Positions 43,735 through 52,638 of a DNA stretch of 64,000 nucleotides are shown in pieces. Made by a program: the position numbers and the translations under genes. Each line of letters opens with the position of its first letter. Positions within the stretch are counted from its first letter, which is position 1. The notes beneath the pieces are model-generated. The model was not told the DNA's origin, searched no databases, and worked only from the letters and a program-made list of their open reading frames with translations. The stretch lies in the NCBI GenBank assembly GCA_002449845.1, contig DJXW01000019.1:1-64000 (forward strand), in the 5' to 3' direction. This DNA comes from Prevotella sp. UBA6994. Its GTDB lineage: Bacteria > Bacteroidota > Bacteroidia > Bacteroidales > Bacteroidaceae.

Positions 43735-44349
43735 TTATTCCTTAGGCTCCTCGTCGATGGCTGCCATGAATTGCGAAATTTCATCGGGAGTCATGAACTG
43801 AGACAGTTGCTCTTCAATAAGTCCCGCACGACTGGTACCTTTGGCGCTCTTGATCATCTTGATGATGCTGATGATGGTTTGTAAGATGCCTCCTGCACCC
43901 GCATTGTTGCTTCCACCAAGTCCGATACCCAACTTGCCCAGGATGTCGCCAATGTCGATAGATGGGGCAGATGCTTCCTGACTCTCGCTTTCCTCCTTTT
44001 GTCCGGTAGGAATGGGAATGGCAGAACCACCAAGGACAATCTTTTTCAAGATGTCTCCAATGTCAAAGCCTTCCATAGACGGAATATTGAAACCACTGTC
44101 TGTTTCGGCAGACGGTGAACCTTGATTCCTTCCGTTGGCAATGTCGTCCAGCTCGTCGCCAATGTCAAAAGGATTGTTGCTTCCTCCTGCATTCGGGAAA
44201 CTTGTTTGTGTACCGGATGGATTCACAGATGCTTGTGGCTGTTCTCCATCATTGTTGTCGTTGGCAATGGTTTTCTTGATGATGCTGCCTAAGATGGAAC
44301 CATCACCAGAAGTTGCGCTTTTTAAGATTTCTTCTAATAGACTTCCCAT
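43735..44349 (-). CDS. Low-complexity protein with DIGD repeats, unknown function
   Basis: 204 residues with no recognised family. Three copies of a short motif are spaced through it: PFDIGDELDDIA, GFDIGDILKKIV and SIDIGDILGKLG, each followed by a linker rich in Gly, Ser, Asn and Gln. The C-terminus is helical (IISIIKMIKSAKG, then EEQLSQFMTPDEI). There is no signal peptide. A promoter precedes it at 44390-44419. Confidence 0.6.
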   Translation of the reverse strand: MGSLLEEILKSATSGDGSILGSIIKKTIANDNNDGEQPQASVNPSGTQTSFPNAGGSNNPFDIGDELDDIANGRNQGSPSAETDSGFNIPSMEGFDIGDILKKIVLGGSAIPIPTGQKEESESQEASAPSIDIGDILGKLGIGLGGSNNAGAGGILQTIISIIKMIKSAKGTSRAGLIEEQLSQFMTPDEISQFMAAIDEEPKE

Positions 44350-44389
44350 GATAATTGTTTAAAGTAGAACAAAATGTATAATAATGTTA

Positions 44390-44419
44390 CAAAAATAGGA
44401 ATAATTTTTCAATAACAAC
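44390..44419 (-). promoter_or_regulatory. Promoter of the DIGD-repeat gene
   Basis: TTG (44419-44417), 19 bases, TATTTTTG (44397-44390) on the - strand. Confidence 0.5.
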
Positions 44420-44457
44420 TAAATCCCGTCAAAAAAATGTCGAAATCATTATAAAGG

Positions 44458-44489
44458 TTTGTACTTTTGCGAAAAAGTGATTATCTTTG
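44458..44489 (+). promoter_or_regulatory. Promoter of the fur-like gene and purA
   Basis: TTTG (44458-44461), 20 bases, TATCTTTG (44482-44489). Confidence 0.65.
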
Positions 44490-44516
44490 TGCGTTTTTTG
44501 TGACAATACATAAAGT

Positions 44517-44987
44517 ATGGATAAACAGGCGAAGGAAGATGTAAGGCAAATACTTGCCGCATATCTTGAGACGAACAATCGTCGCAAGACCCCAGAACGT
44601 TTTGCCATACTCGATGCCGTGTATAGTATGCGAGGACATTTCACGTTGGATGAGTTGAGCGATTATCTCTTGGCTCATAACTTCCGCGTGAGCAGGGCAA
44701 CGCTATACAGTACCATCAAATTGTTATACGAAGTGCGTCTCGTCATTCCCCATCACATGCAAGAGGGCACCATGTATGAGGCGTGTTACAAGAATGGTGA
44801 CCATATTCACCAGATTTGTACGGTATGTGGGAAGGTTACTGAGGTGAAATCGCCAGAGGTGATGGCAGTGTTAGACGAAATCAAGCTCAAGCGTTTTCGT
44901 AAGAATGCCTTTTCATTATATATATATGGTATATGCAGTTCTTGTCAGGCGAGGATAACTCGGTTGAAGGGAAAATCGAATAAATAA
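44517..44987 (+). CDS. Fur-family metal/peroxide regulator
   Basis: 156 residues. The DNA-binding winged helix includes RRKTPERFAILDAV and SRATLYSTIKLLYEV; the dimer domain has the zinc Cys pairs CTVCGKV and CSSCQAR and the metal ligands DHIHQI. It could be a Fur, Zur or PerR; the sequence alone does not decide. It is 25 bases before purA, a linkage that is common in this phylum. Confidence 0.88.
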   Translation: MDKQAKEDVRQILAAYLETNNRRKTPERFAILDAVYSMRGHFTLDELSDYLLAHNFRVSRATLYSTIKLLYEVRLVIPHHMQEGTMYEACYKNGDHIHQICTVCGKVTEVKSPEVMAVLDEIKLKRFRKNAFSLYIYGICSSCQARITRLKGKSNK

Positions 44988-45012
44988 ACGGTTGTAACTT
45001 AACTTTGAATAA

Positions 45013-46287
45013 ATGAAAACAGGTAAAGTGGATGTCTTGCTGGGATTGCAGTGGGGCGATGAAGGTAAAGGAAAGGTTGTGGATGTACTGACACCTCATT
45101 ACGATGTGGTAGCTCGATTCCAGGGTGGTCCCAATGCAGGACATACATTGGAGTTTGAAGGTCAGAAATATGTGTTGAGAAGTATTCCCTCTGGAATATT
45201 CCAAGGTGGAAAGGTGAATATCATTGGCAATGGAGTGGTACTGGCACCTGACCTTTTCATGGCGGAGGCTCGTGATTTGGAGAAAAGTGGCCACGACTTG
45301 CGTTCACGTCTGCACATATCCAAGAAGGCTCACTTGATAATGCCCACTCATCGGGTGTTGGATGCTGCCATTGAAGCATCAAAGGGTAAGAGTAAGGTGG
45401 GTACCACTGGAAAGGGTATCGGTCCTACATACACCGACAAGATAAGCCGCAACGGTTTGAGGGTAGGGGATATCCTTGAAAACTTTGACGAAAAATATGC
45501 TGCGCATAAAGCTCGCCATCTTGCCATGTTGAAGTCTATGAACTATACTGATTTCGACATTACCGAGGTGGAGAAGACTTGGATGGAAGGCATTGAATAC
45601 ATGAAACAGTTCCCCATCGTTGACAGCGAGCATGAGGTGAATGGCTTGTTGCGTGAAGGTAAGAGCATTCTTTGTGAAGGTGCGCAAGGCACGATGCTCG
45701 ATATAGACTTTGGCAGTTATCCATTCGTCACATCCTCCAATACCATCTGCGCAGGTGCTTGCACGGGATTGGGCATTGGTCCGAACCGTATCGGAGAGGT
45801 GTTTGGTATCATGAAGGCTTATTGCACACGCGTTGGCGCAGGTCCTTTCCCAACGGAATTGTTTGACGAGACAGGCAAACGCATTCGCGACTTAGGTCAT
45901 GAGTATGGTGCCGTGACGGGTCGTGAACGTCGTTGTGGATGGATAGACCTTGTGGCTCTGCGCTATTCTATCATGGTGAATGGTGTCACGCAATTGATTA
46001 TGATGAAGAGTGATGTGCTGGATGGATTCGACACCATCAAGGCTTGCGTGGCTTACGAGCATCAGGGAGAACGCATCGACTATTTCCCATATAATATTGA
46101 GGAAGACATCAAACCTGTGTATGTGGAAATGCCTGGATGGAAGACCGATATGAGCAAGATGACAAGCGAGGAGCAATTCCCGAAGGCATTTAGTGACTAT
46201 GTGAAATTCTTGGAAGAGCAATTGGAAACTCCTATCACGATTATCTCTATTGGCCCTGACAGGGAGCAGACAATTATTAGAAAATAA
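45013..46287 (+). CDS. purA: Adenylosuccinate synthetase
   Basis: GTP-dependent first step from IMP to AMP. Signatures: LGLQWGDEGKGKVVDVL, FQGGPNAGHTL, GTTGKGIGPTYTDK, EGAQGTMLDIDFGSYPFVTSS and GRERRCGWIDLVA. The length of 424 is normal. It is followed by a nonamer repeat array and then hisS. Confidence 0.97.
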   Translation: MKTGKVDVLLGLQWGDEGKGKVVDVLTPHYDVVARFQGGPNAGHTLEFEGQKYVLRSIPSGIFQGGKVNIIGNGVVLAPDLFMAEARDLEKSGHDLRSRLHISKKAHLIMPTHRVLDAAIEASKGKSKVGTTGKGIGPTYTDKISRNGLRVGDILENFDEKYAAHKARHLAMLKSMNYTDFDITEVEKTWMEGIEYMKQFPIVDSEHEVNGLLREGKSILCEGAQGTMLDIDFGSYPFVTSSNTICAGACTGLGIGPNRIGEVFGIMKAYCTRVGAGPFPTELFDETGKRIRDLGHEYGAVTGRERRCGWIDLVALRYSIMVNGVTQLIMMKSDVLDGFDTIKACVAYEHQGERIDYFPYNIEEDIKPVYVEMPGWKTDMSKMTSEEQFPKAFSDYVKFLEEQLETPITIISIGPDREQTIIRK

Positions 46288-46289
46288 TC

Positions 46290-46352
46290 GGAGGGCTCGG
46301 AGTTCTCAGAGTTCTCAGAGTCCTCAGAGTTCTCGGAGTTCTCAGAGTTCTC
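46290..46352. repeat. Seven tandem nonamers between purA and hisS
   Basis: Unit RGAGTTCTC; seven adjacent units, the first degenerate (GGAGGGCTC). The array starts three bases after the purA stop and ends 24 bases before the hisS ATG. The outer ends (TCGGAG with CTCCGA) could also pair. Confidence 0.88.
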
Positions 46353-46376
46353 CGAAAAATCAAAAAACAATAAACA

Positions 46377-47741
46377 ATGGCAAATAAACCCAGTATTCCC
46401 AAAGGAACAAGAGATTTTTCGCCAATAGAAATGGCGAAACGCAATTATATTTTCGATACCATCAAGGAAGTGTATGCTCTCTATGGCTTTGAACAGATAG
46501 AGACACCTGCCATGGAAACGCTGCATACGTTGATGGGCAAGTATGGAGAAGAGGGAGATAAACTGCTCTTCAAAGTACTTAATTCTGGTGATTACATCAG
46601 TAAGGTTACTGATGAGGAATTGCAAGGGCGCAATTCCTTGAAATTGGCTACCAAGTTGTGCGAGAAGGGTTTGAGATATGATCTCACCGTTCCCTTTGCA
46701 CGTTATGTGGTGATGCACCGTGAAGAACTTCAATTGCCTTTCAAGCGTTACCAAATTCAACCCGTGTGGCGTGCTGATCGTCCGCAAAAAGGACGTTATC
46801 GTGAGTTTTACCAGTGCGACGCTGACGTAGTGGGAAGCGACTCGTTGCTTAACGAAGTGGAGTTGATGCAGATCATCGACACCGTGTTCACTAAGTTTGG
46901 CATTCGTGTGCAGATCAAGATCAACAATCGTAAAATCCTCACGGGTATTGCTGAGGTGATAGGTGAGGCGGATAAGATTGTGGATATTACGGTGGCGATT
47001 GACAAGTTGGATAAGATTGGCATTGACAACGTGAATGCCGAACTGAGTGCCAACGGTATCAGCGATGAGGCGATTGCCAAACTTCAACCTATCATCTCAT
47101 TGAGTGGAACCAACGACCAAAAGCTGGATACCATTGCAGAGGTGTTGGCTACATCTGAAATTGGATTGAAAGGTGTTGAGGAAATCCGTTTCATCTTGAA
47201 TATGCTCAAGTCGGCTGGCTTGAACAATGAGATTCAATTAGACTTGACCTTGGCTCGTGGTTTGAACTATTACACTGGTGCTATCTTTGAGGTGAAGGCT
47301 CTTGACACGCCGATGGGTAGTATAACGGGAGGTGGCCGATATGACAACCTGACGGGCATCTTCGGAATGCCAGGTTTGAGCGGAGTGGGCTTTAGCTTTG
47401 GTGCAGACCGTATTTATGACGTGCTGAACGCATTGGATTTGTATCCGAAGGAGACCATCCACGCCACACAAGTGTTGTTTATCAACTTCGGTGAAAAGGA
47501 AACGGCATTCTGTATCCCCTTGATTGCGCAGTTGCGTAAGGCAGGCATCAGAACGGAAATCTATCCTGATGCCGTGAAGATGAAAAAACAAATGAGCTAC
47601 GCCAATGCCAAGCAGATTCCTTTCGTGGTATTGGTGGGCGAGAATGAAATGAGCACTGGCAAAGTGACGTTGAAAAACATGTCAACGGGAGAACAGATGC
47701 AAGTGGGTGTTGATGAAATTATCGAACAGGTATCTAAATAA
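46377..47741 (+). CDS. hisS: Histidyl-tRNA synthetase
   Basis: A class II synthetase. Motif 1 and 2 regions (KGTRDFSPIEMAKR, FKRYQIQPVWRADRPQKGRY, REFYQCDADVVG) and the His motifs ARGLNYYTGAIFE and GGGRYDNL are present, with the C-terminal anticodon-binding domain (QVLFINFG, then YANAKQIPFVVLVGENE). 454 residues. Confidence 0.97.
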   Translation: MANKPSIPKGTRDFSPIEMAKRNYIFDTIKEVYALYGFEQIETPAMETLHTLMGKYGEEGDKLLFKVLNSGDYISKVTDEELQGRNSLKLATKLCEKGLRYDLTVPFARYVVMHREELQLPFKRYQIQPVWRADRPQKGRYREFYQCDADVVGSDSLLNEVELMQIIDTVFTKFGIRVQIKINNRKILTGIAEVIGEADKIVDITVAIDKLDKIGIDNVNAELSANGISDEAIAKLQPIISLSGTNDQKLDTIAEVLATSEIGLKGVEEIRFILNMLKSAGLNNEIQLDLTLARGLNYYTGAIFEVKALDTPMGSITGGGRYDNLTGIFGMPGLSGVGFSFGADRIYDVLNALDLYPKETIHATQVLFINFGEKETAFCIPLIAQLRKAGIRTEIYPDAVKMKKQMSYANAKQIPFVVLVGENEMSTGKVTLKNMSTGEQMQVGVDEIIEQVSK

Positions 47742-47748
47742 CATCATC

Positions 47749-48738
47749 ATGAAAAAGATAAGTGCGTTTTTTGTCGTGACGTTATTTTGCATGTTGCTTA
47801 CGTCATCAACAAAGCAAATCACCATATTCATCATTGGTGATTCTACTGCTGCGAATAAATCGAATTACAAGACCAATCCTGAAAGGGGATGGGGTATGGT
47901 GTTGCAAGGGTTTTATGATGCACGTATTCTGGTGGATAATCATGCTGTCAACGGACAGTCATCAAAGAGTTTTATCGATGATGGACGATGGAAGAAGGTG
48001 ATTGACAAGGTAAAGCCAGGCGACTACGTGTTTATCCAATTTGGGCACAATGACGAGAAACCCAATCCCAAACGTCATACAGACCCTGGCTCAACGTTCG
48101 ATGATAATCTGCGGAAGTTCTGTCGTGAAACCATGGCAAAGGGTGGACATCCTGTGTTGTTCAATGCCGTGGTTCGTAGGAACTTCATGCGCAAGGTTGA
48201 CTCAACGGTTGAGGATGAATCGTTGCGTAGCGTGAAATATGGCGATGAGGAAGTCAATAGCGACACGTTGATAGATACGCATGGGGCTTATCTCTTCCCA
48301 CCTAAGTATATTGCCAAGGAGTTAGGTGTGCCTTTCGTTGATGCAAACCGTGTGACTCACGATATCGAACAGGGAATGGGCATTGAGGGTTCTCGTAAAT
48401 TGCACATGTGGCTGAAGCCTGGAGAGGTAGAGAGCATTCCAGATGGACGCAAAGACAATACGCATTATAATATATATGGTGCAAGGGTGGTAGCGGAGGC
48501 TTTGGCTAAGGCAATCGCTCAGGAAGTTCCTGCCTTGAAAAAATATATCATCCATTATGATTACGTGGTATCTGAGAAGGGAAAAGGCAATTATCTCACG
48601 TTGCAAGATGCCGTGAATGCTGCTCCTATGGGCAAGAAAACCAAGATATTGATATTAGACGGCACATGGGAGAAACCAGTGATTCCACAAGGAAAGAAAA
48701 TTCGATTCAAGACTTTCCCAGAGGCGAAGGTTAAATAG
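47749..48738 (+). CDS. Secreted rhamnogalacturonan acetylesterase-type SGNH hydrolase with a pectinesterase remnant
   Basis: A signal peptide (KKISAFFVVTLFCMLLTSS) precedes an SGNH/CE12-type esterase: block I FIIGDSTAA, block III FIQFGHNDEKPNP, and block V DNTHYNIYGARVVAE with the catalytic Asp and His. The last ~60 residues (YVVSEKGKGNYLTLQDAVNA, then KILILDGTWEKPVIP) match the first part of a CE8 pectin methylesterase, which then breaks off. So the protein is probably a CE12-CE8 fusion that lost most of its second domain. ATG 47749 is chosen as the signal-peptide start. Confidence 0.8.
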   Translation: MKKISAFFVVTLFCMLLTSSTKQITIFIIGDSTAANKSNYKTNPERGWGMVLQGFYDARILVDNHAVNGQSSKSFIDDGRWKKVIDKVKPGDYVFIQFGHNDEKPNPKRHTDPGSTFDDNLRKFCRETMAKGGHPVLFNAVVRRNFMRKVDSTVEDESLRSVKYGDEEVNSDTLIDTHGAYLFPPKYIAKELGVPFVDANRVTHDIEQGMGIEGSRKLHMWLKPGEVESIPDGRKDNTHYNIYGARVVAEALAKAIAQEVPALKKYIIHYDYVVSEKGKGNYLTLQDAVNAAPMGKKTKILILDGTWEKPVIPQGKKIRFKTFPEAKVK

Positions 48739-48779
48739 ATTGAGAATTGAAGATTGATAATTGAAGATTGAAGATTTGG
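48738..48779. repeat. Six tandem heptamers at the stop codon of the esterase gene
   Basis: Consensus RATTGAA; units GATTGAG, AATTGAA, GATTGAT, AATTGAA, GATTGAA and a last GATTTGG. The first base is the last base of the TAG stop; the array ends where the terminator stem begins. Confidence 0.8.
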
Positions 48780-48842
48780 GAGTTAAAACAATAGGTTGAT
48801 GATTCACGAAACGAACCTACTGCTTTAACTCCTAAATTTTTT
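48779..48842 (+). terminator. Terminator after the esterase gene
   Basis: A 19-base stem with two mismatches: GGAGTTAAAACAATAGGTT (48779-48797) with AACCTACTGCTTTAACTCC (48814-48832), then AAATTTTTTG. The following 48843-49031 contains no recognised gene and only a weak promoter. Confidence 0.8.
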
Positions 48843-49031
48843 GTTACTATATCCCTACAACTTGTGGTTGATGCGAAAAAACTGATTAACGAAATTTTTA
48901 TTTGAACTATATGTCAAATGCGTAATTTAAGTTAATGAATTATAAAATTTAGAGGTAAAATCTTTGATTTGTTTTAATTTGTGTAAATTTACAAAATAAA
49001 TCCAACATGTTTTACCTAACAATATAACTTT

Positions 49032-50402
49032 ATGAAAAGAGTAGTTTTTTTTCTGATGTTCCTGAGTTTAGGAATCATGGGTGCAAAGGCACAGAAGTAT
49101 CACTATGACGTGAATCATGACGGTGGTGTGAATATCACCGATGTTATATTTGTGGTTAACAAAATACTTGGCAACAAGAACCCTGATGACTTGAACAAGG
49201 GTGAGGCTGTTTCTCTTGGATTGCCCAGCGGTACGTTGTGGGCAACCTATAACGTAGGTGCCGACAAACCAGAAGGGTTTGGCGACCATTATGCTTTTGG
49301 AGAGACAGAGGTGAAAAATTATTTCGACTGGAATAATTATACTCATTGTGACGGTACTGAGGAAACATGCCATCGTCTTGGCGACATCAGTGGAACACAA
49401 TATGACGTGGCGCGGAAACAATGGGGTGGCAATTGGCGAATACCTACCATTAACGAATGGCAGGAACTGGTTAAGTATTGTACTTACGAATGGACTACTT
49501 ATCAAGGCGTTGTGGGGGCGAAGTTGACAAGTGTCTTCAATAACAAAAGCATCTTCCTTCCTGCCGCTGGTGCTTCTTGGGAAGATGATATCTACGATGT
49601 CGGTAAAGATGGGGGCTATTATTCTTCTACACAATACACAAGAAATTTGAATCTAGCTTGGAACGTCTGGTCTTTTGCTGATGATATATACAGTGATATG
49701 CTCACCAAGATCGCCTACGGTAGGAGTGTCCGTCCCGTTGTAGGAATTGATCAGATCAATCACTATGATGTGAACGATGATGGCGACGTGAACATCACCG
49801 ATGCTATATTTTTGGTCAATAAAATACTTGGCAACAAAAATCCTGGCGAAAACTACTTGGCTGAAGCTGTTGACCTAGGTCTGCCAAGTGGTACGAAATG
49901 GTCAAACTTCAATCTTGGTGCGACCAAGCCCGAACAGGCTGGTGATTATTATGCTTGGGGTGAGACGATGAAGAAAAACAAGTATTCACTAAACACGTAT
50001 CAGCATTACCAAAATAGCAAATATGCGAATATCGGCTCTGACATTAGTGGTACACAATATGATGTGGTACGTGAGAAATTGGGCGGAAAATGGTGTATGC
50101 CCACAGTTGCTGACATTGAGGAATTGCTTGCTAATTGCAGTACTATGTGGACAACACTCAATGGTGTGTCTGGCATGAGGTTTACAAGCAATATAAACGG
50201 GAAAAGTATTTTCTTGCCTGCAGCTGGTAGGTATGTCGAGAGCAGTGTCAGCGATGGTGGCAATCGTGCTTATTATTGGTCTTCTACTCGTGCCACAGAA
50301 TATCAAAATGCTTCCTTCACATTGGATTTTAATTCAACTGGTGCTTTTGAGGACATCGAAGTAATTGTCTATGGGAAGCCCATCCGACCTGTATTGAAAT
50401 AA
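49032..50402 (+). CDS. Secreted protein with two dockerin-like/FISUMP module pairs
   Basis: A signal peptide (VVFFLMFLSLGIMGAKAQ) is followed by two tandem copies of the same two-part module. Each copy starts with a dockerin-like calcium loop (YDVNHDGGVNITDVIFVVNK; YDVNDDGDVNITDAIFLVNK) and continues into a FISUMP-type domain (EAVSLGLPSGTLWATYNVGA; EAVDLGLPSGTKWSNFNLGA), ending in SVRPVVG and PIRPVLK. The FISUMP domain name comes from a Fibrobacter paralogous family; its role is unknown. The pattern suggests a duplicated surface or extracellular binding protein. Confidence 0.8.
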   Translation: MKRVVFFLMFLSLGIMGAKAQKYHYDVNHDGGVNITDVIFVVNKILGNKNPDDLNKGEAVSLGLPSGTLWATYNVGADKPEGFGDHYAFGETEVKNYFDWNNYTHCDGTEETCHRLGDISGTQYDVARKQWGGNWRIPTINEWQELVKYCTYEWTTYQGVVGAKLTSVFNNKSIFLPAAGASWEDDIYDVGKDGGYYSSTQYTRNLNLAWNVWSFADDIYSDMLTKIAYGRSVRPVVGIDQINHYDVNDDGDVNITDAIFLVNKILGNKNPGENYLAEAVDLGLPSGTKWSNFNLGATKPEQAGDYYAWGETMKKNKYSLNTYQHYQNSKYANIGSDISGTQYDVVREKLGGKWCMPTVADIEELLANCSTMWTTLNGVSGMRFTSNINGKSIFLPAAGRYVESSVSDGGNRAYYWSSTRATEYQNASFTLDFNSTGAFEDIEVIVYGKPIRPVLK

Positions 50403-50427
50403 AGGAGGATGGAAAAAGAAGTGATGG

Positions 50428-50470
50428 GGATGCAAGAGTTACTGGTTTTTCCCCAATAACTCTTGCATCC
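50428..50470. terminator. Bidirectional hairpin between the dockerin gene and uvrB
   Basis: A perfect 14-base stem, GGATGCAAGAGTTA (50428-50441) with TAACTCTTGCATCC (50457-50470). It overlaps the last codons of uvrB; T runs on either side are weak. Confidence 0.65.
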
Positions 50471-52484
50471 TTACAATTTCATCACGATATTGTGCTGCTT
50501 GCAGGAAGTCGAGAGATTTGGCTGCTTGTTTCATCGACTCGGTAAGTTGTTCGATACGCTTTTCTATTTGTGCCTTACTCATTCTCTTCTCTATCGGGTC
50601 TGCGGCAATACCCACGTCCTTGCCATTGGCAACGTATGGACCATACGAGCGTTGCAACTCGCGTTGGTCAGGAGTGAGTTGGTCTTTTGAAGACATCAGC
50701 GTATTGTTGATGGCTTTCACTATCTGCTTGGGTGTGATGTGATGGTCTTCGTTGTATTTTAATTGGATAGAACGTCGGCGATTGGTCTCGTCAATGGTTT
50801 TCTGCATACTTTCCGTAATGGTGTCTGCATACATGATAACCTTTCCATTCACGTTTCTTGCAGCTCTTCCCGCTGTCTGTGTCAAGCTGCGATGACTTCT
50901 TAGGAATCCCTCTTTGTCTGCGTCGAGAATGGCTACAAGTGACACCTCTGGTAAATCAAGTCCCTCTCGCAAAAGGTTTACACCCACCAATACGTTGAAC
51001 TCACCCGAACGCAAGCCATTCATGATTTTCAATCTGTCAAGGGTAGCCACGTCACTATGTATGTAGTTGGCTCGAATGTCGTGATTCAACAAGTATTCGG
51101 TCAGTTCTTCTGCCATGCGCTTGGTTAGTGTAGTAACCAACACCCTTTCGTCATGATGAATCCTTGTAATAATCTCATCCATCAAGTCGTCTATCTGGTT
51201 CTCGCTTGGGCGCACTTCTATTTCTGGGTCGAGTAGTCCTGTTGGTCTGATGAGTTGCTCAACCACCACTCCTTCCGATTCCATCAACTCATAATCTGCT
51301 GGTGTTGCAGATACGTAAATCACTTGGTTGATCATCTCGTGAAACTCCTCGAAGCGTAGAGGGCGGTTGTCAAAGGCGGCTGGCAGACGGAAACCATATT
51401 CCACAAGGTTTTGCTTGCGTGCTCGGTCGCCGCCAAACATGGCATTGAGTTGTGGAATGCTCACGTGGCTCTCGTCTATCACCATCAGATAATCCTTGGG
51501 GAAGAAGTCGAGCAGGCAATAGGGGCGTTGTCCAGGTTCACGTCCGTCGAAATAGCGTGAATAGTTCTCTATGCCCGAACAGTGTCCTAATTCCTTGATC
51601 ATTTCCATGTCATATTCCACCCTTTCCTTGATACGCTGCGCCTTGATGGAATCACCAAGCTCATTGAAGAAGTCGATTTGCTTGACCAAATCATCTTGGA
51701 TATTGCGGATAGCTATGTGAGTTTGTTCTGGCGAAGTGACAAACAAGTTGGCAGGGTAGATTTGGTATTCTTCAAATGACATCAGATGGTGTGAATCCAA
51801 TGGGTCTATTTCCTCTATTTCGTCTATCTCGTCATCCCACCACGTCACACGTAGCGCATGGTCACTATACGCCATGAAAATATCTACGTGATCGCCTTTC
51901 ACACGAAAGTTTCCACGTTCCATTTCAATGTCGTTGCGTACATATAAGGCATCTATCAATTTCCGTAAGAAGAGATTGCGGTCTATCCTTTGTCCTTTCT
52001 TGATGGAAATCACACTGTTTTCCATTGCGGTAGGTCCTCCCATACCATAGATACACGATACGGAAGACACCACCACGACATCTTGCCTGCCAGACAACAA
52101 CGATGATACGGCAGAGAGTCGCAGCCTGTCAATGTCGTCATTGATGGCAAGGTCTTTCTCTATGTATGTATCGGTGGTGGGAAGGTAAGCTTCCGGTTGG
52201 TAATAGTCATAGTATGACACATAATACTCCACGGCATTGTTGGGGAAGAATCCCTTCATCTCCTCATACAACTGTGCCGCAAGCGTTTTGTTATGACTCA
52301 GAATGAGCGTTGGTTTCTTGATTCTCTCTATCACGTTGGCAATGGTAAAGGTCTTGCCCGACCCCGTTACGCCTAACAATACTTGTGCCTTGTCACCACG
52401 AAGAATACCCTCGGCGAGTTGTTGTATAGCCTCTGGTTGGTCGCCTGTTGGCTTATATTGAGAAGTAAGTTTAAAATCCATCAT
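50439..52484 (-). CDS. uvrB: Excinuclease ABC subunit B
   Basis: DNA damage-verifying helicase-like subunit of nucleotide excision repair. Walker A GVTGSGKTFT, the beta-hairpin YYVSYYDYYQPEAYLP, DESHVSIPQL and the C-terminal UVR motif (QAAKSLDFLQAAQYRDEIVR) are present. The start is MMDFKLTSQYKPTGDQPEA: ATG 52484 or 52481. The -7 element TATCTTTG at 52496-52489 ends four bases before, so the mRNA is probably leaderless; a longer frame to 52529 would run over the promoter. Confidence 0.95.
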   Translation of the reverse strand: MMDFKLTSQYKPTGDQPEAIQQLAEGILRGDKAQVLLGVTGSGKTFTIANVIERIKKPTLILSHNKTLAAQLYEEMKGFFPNNAVEYYVSYYDYYQPEAYLPTTDTYIEKDLAINDDIDRLRLSAVSSLLSGRQDVVVVSSVSCIYGMGGPTAMENSVISIKKGQRIDRNLFLRKLIDALYVRNDIEMERGNFRVKGDHVDIFMAYSDHALRVTWWDDEIDEIEEIDPLDSHHLMSFEEYQIYPANLFVTSPEQTHIAIRNIQDDLVKQIDFFNELGDSIKAQRIKERVEYDMEMIKELGHCSGIENYSRYFDGREPGQRPYCLLDFFPKDYLMVIDESHVSIPQLNAMFGGDRARKQNLVEYGFRLPAAFDNRPLRFEEFHEMINQVIYVSATPADYELMESEGVVVEQLIRPTGLLDPEIEVRPSENQIDDLMDEIITRIHHDERVLVTTLTKRMAEELTEYLLNHDIRANYIHSDVATLDRLKIMNGLRSGEFNVLVGVNLLREGLDLPEVSLVAILDADKEGFLRSHRSLTQTAGRAARNVNGKVIMYADTITESMQKTIDETNRRRSIQLKYNEDHHITPKQIVKAINNTLMSSKDQLTPDQRELQRSYGPYVANGKDVGIAADPIEKRMSKAQIEKRIEQLTESMKQAAKSLDFLQAAQYRDEIVRMQELLGKNQ

Positions 52485-52488
52485 TTTG

Positions 52489-52496
52489 CAAAGATA
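52489..52496 (-). promoter_or_regulatory. -7 element of uvrB at the start codon
   Basis: TATCTTTG on the - strand, four bases before the first ATG. The nearest TTG upstream has a spacing of 17, shorter than usual. Confidence 0.5.
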
Positions 52497-52579
52497 GTCA
52501 TTTTTACGATAACCAATCCTATTTTTCATGTAATAAACGTTATAAAACGGTCGTATTTTTCCAAAATTCTATTAAATGC

Positions 52580-52611
52580 TTTGCAAATCAGCGGAATATT
52601 GTGTAATTTTG
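52580..52611 (+). promoter_or_regulatory. Promoter of bamD-rpoZ
   Basis: TTTG (52580-52583), 20 bases, TAATTTTG (52604-52611). Confidence 0.65.
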
Positions 52612-52638
52612 CACGGCTTAGGCTTTAAGGATTGTAAT

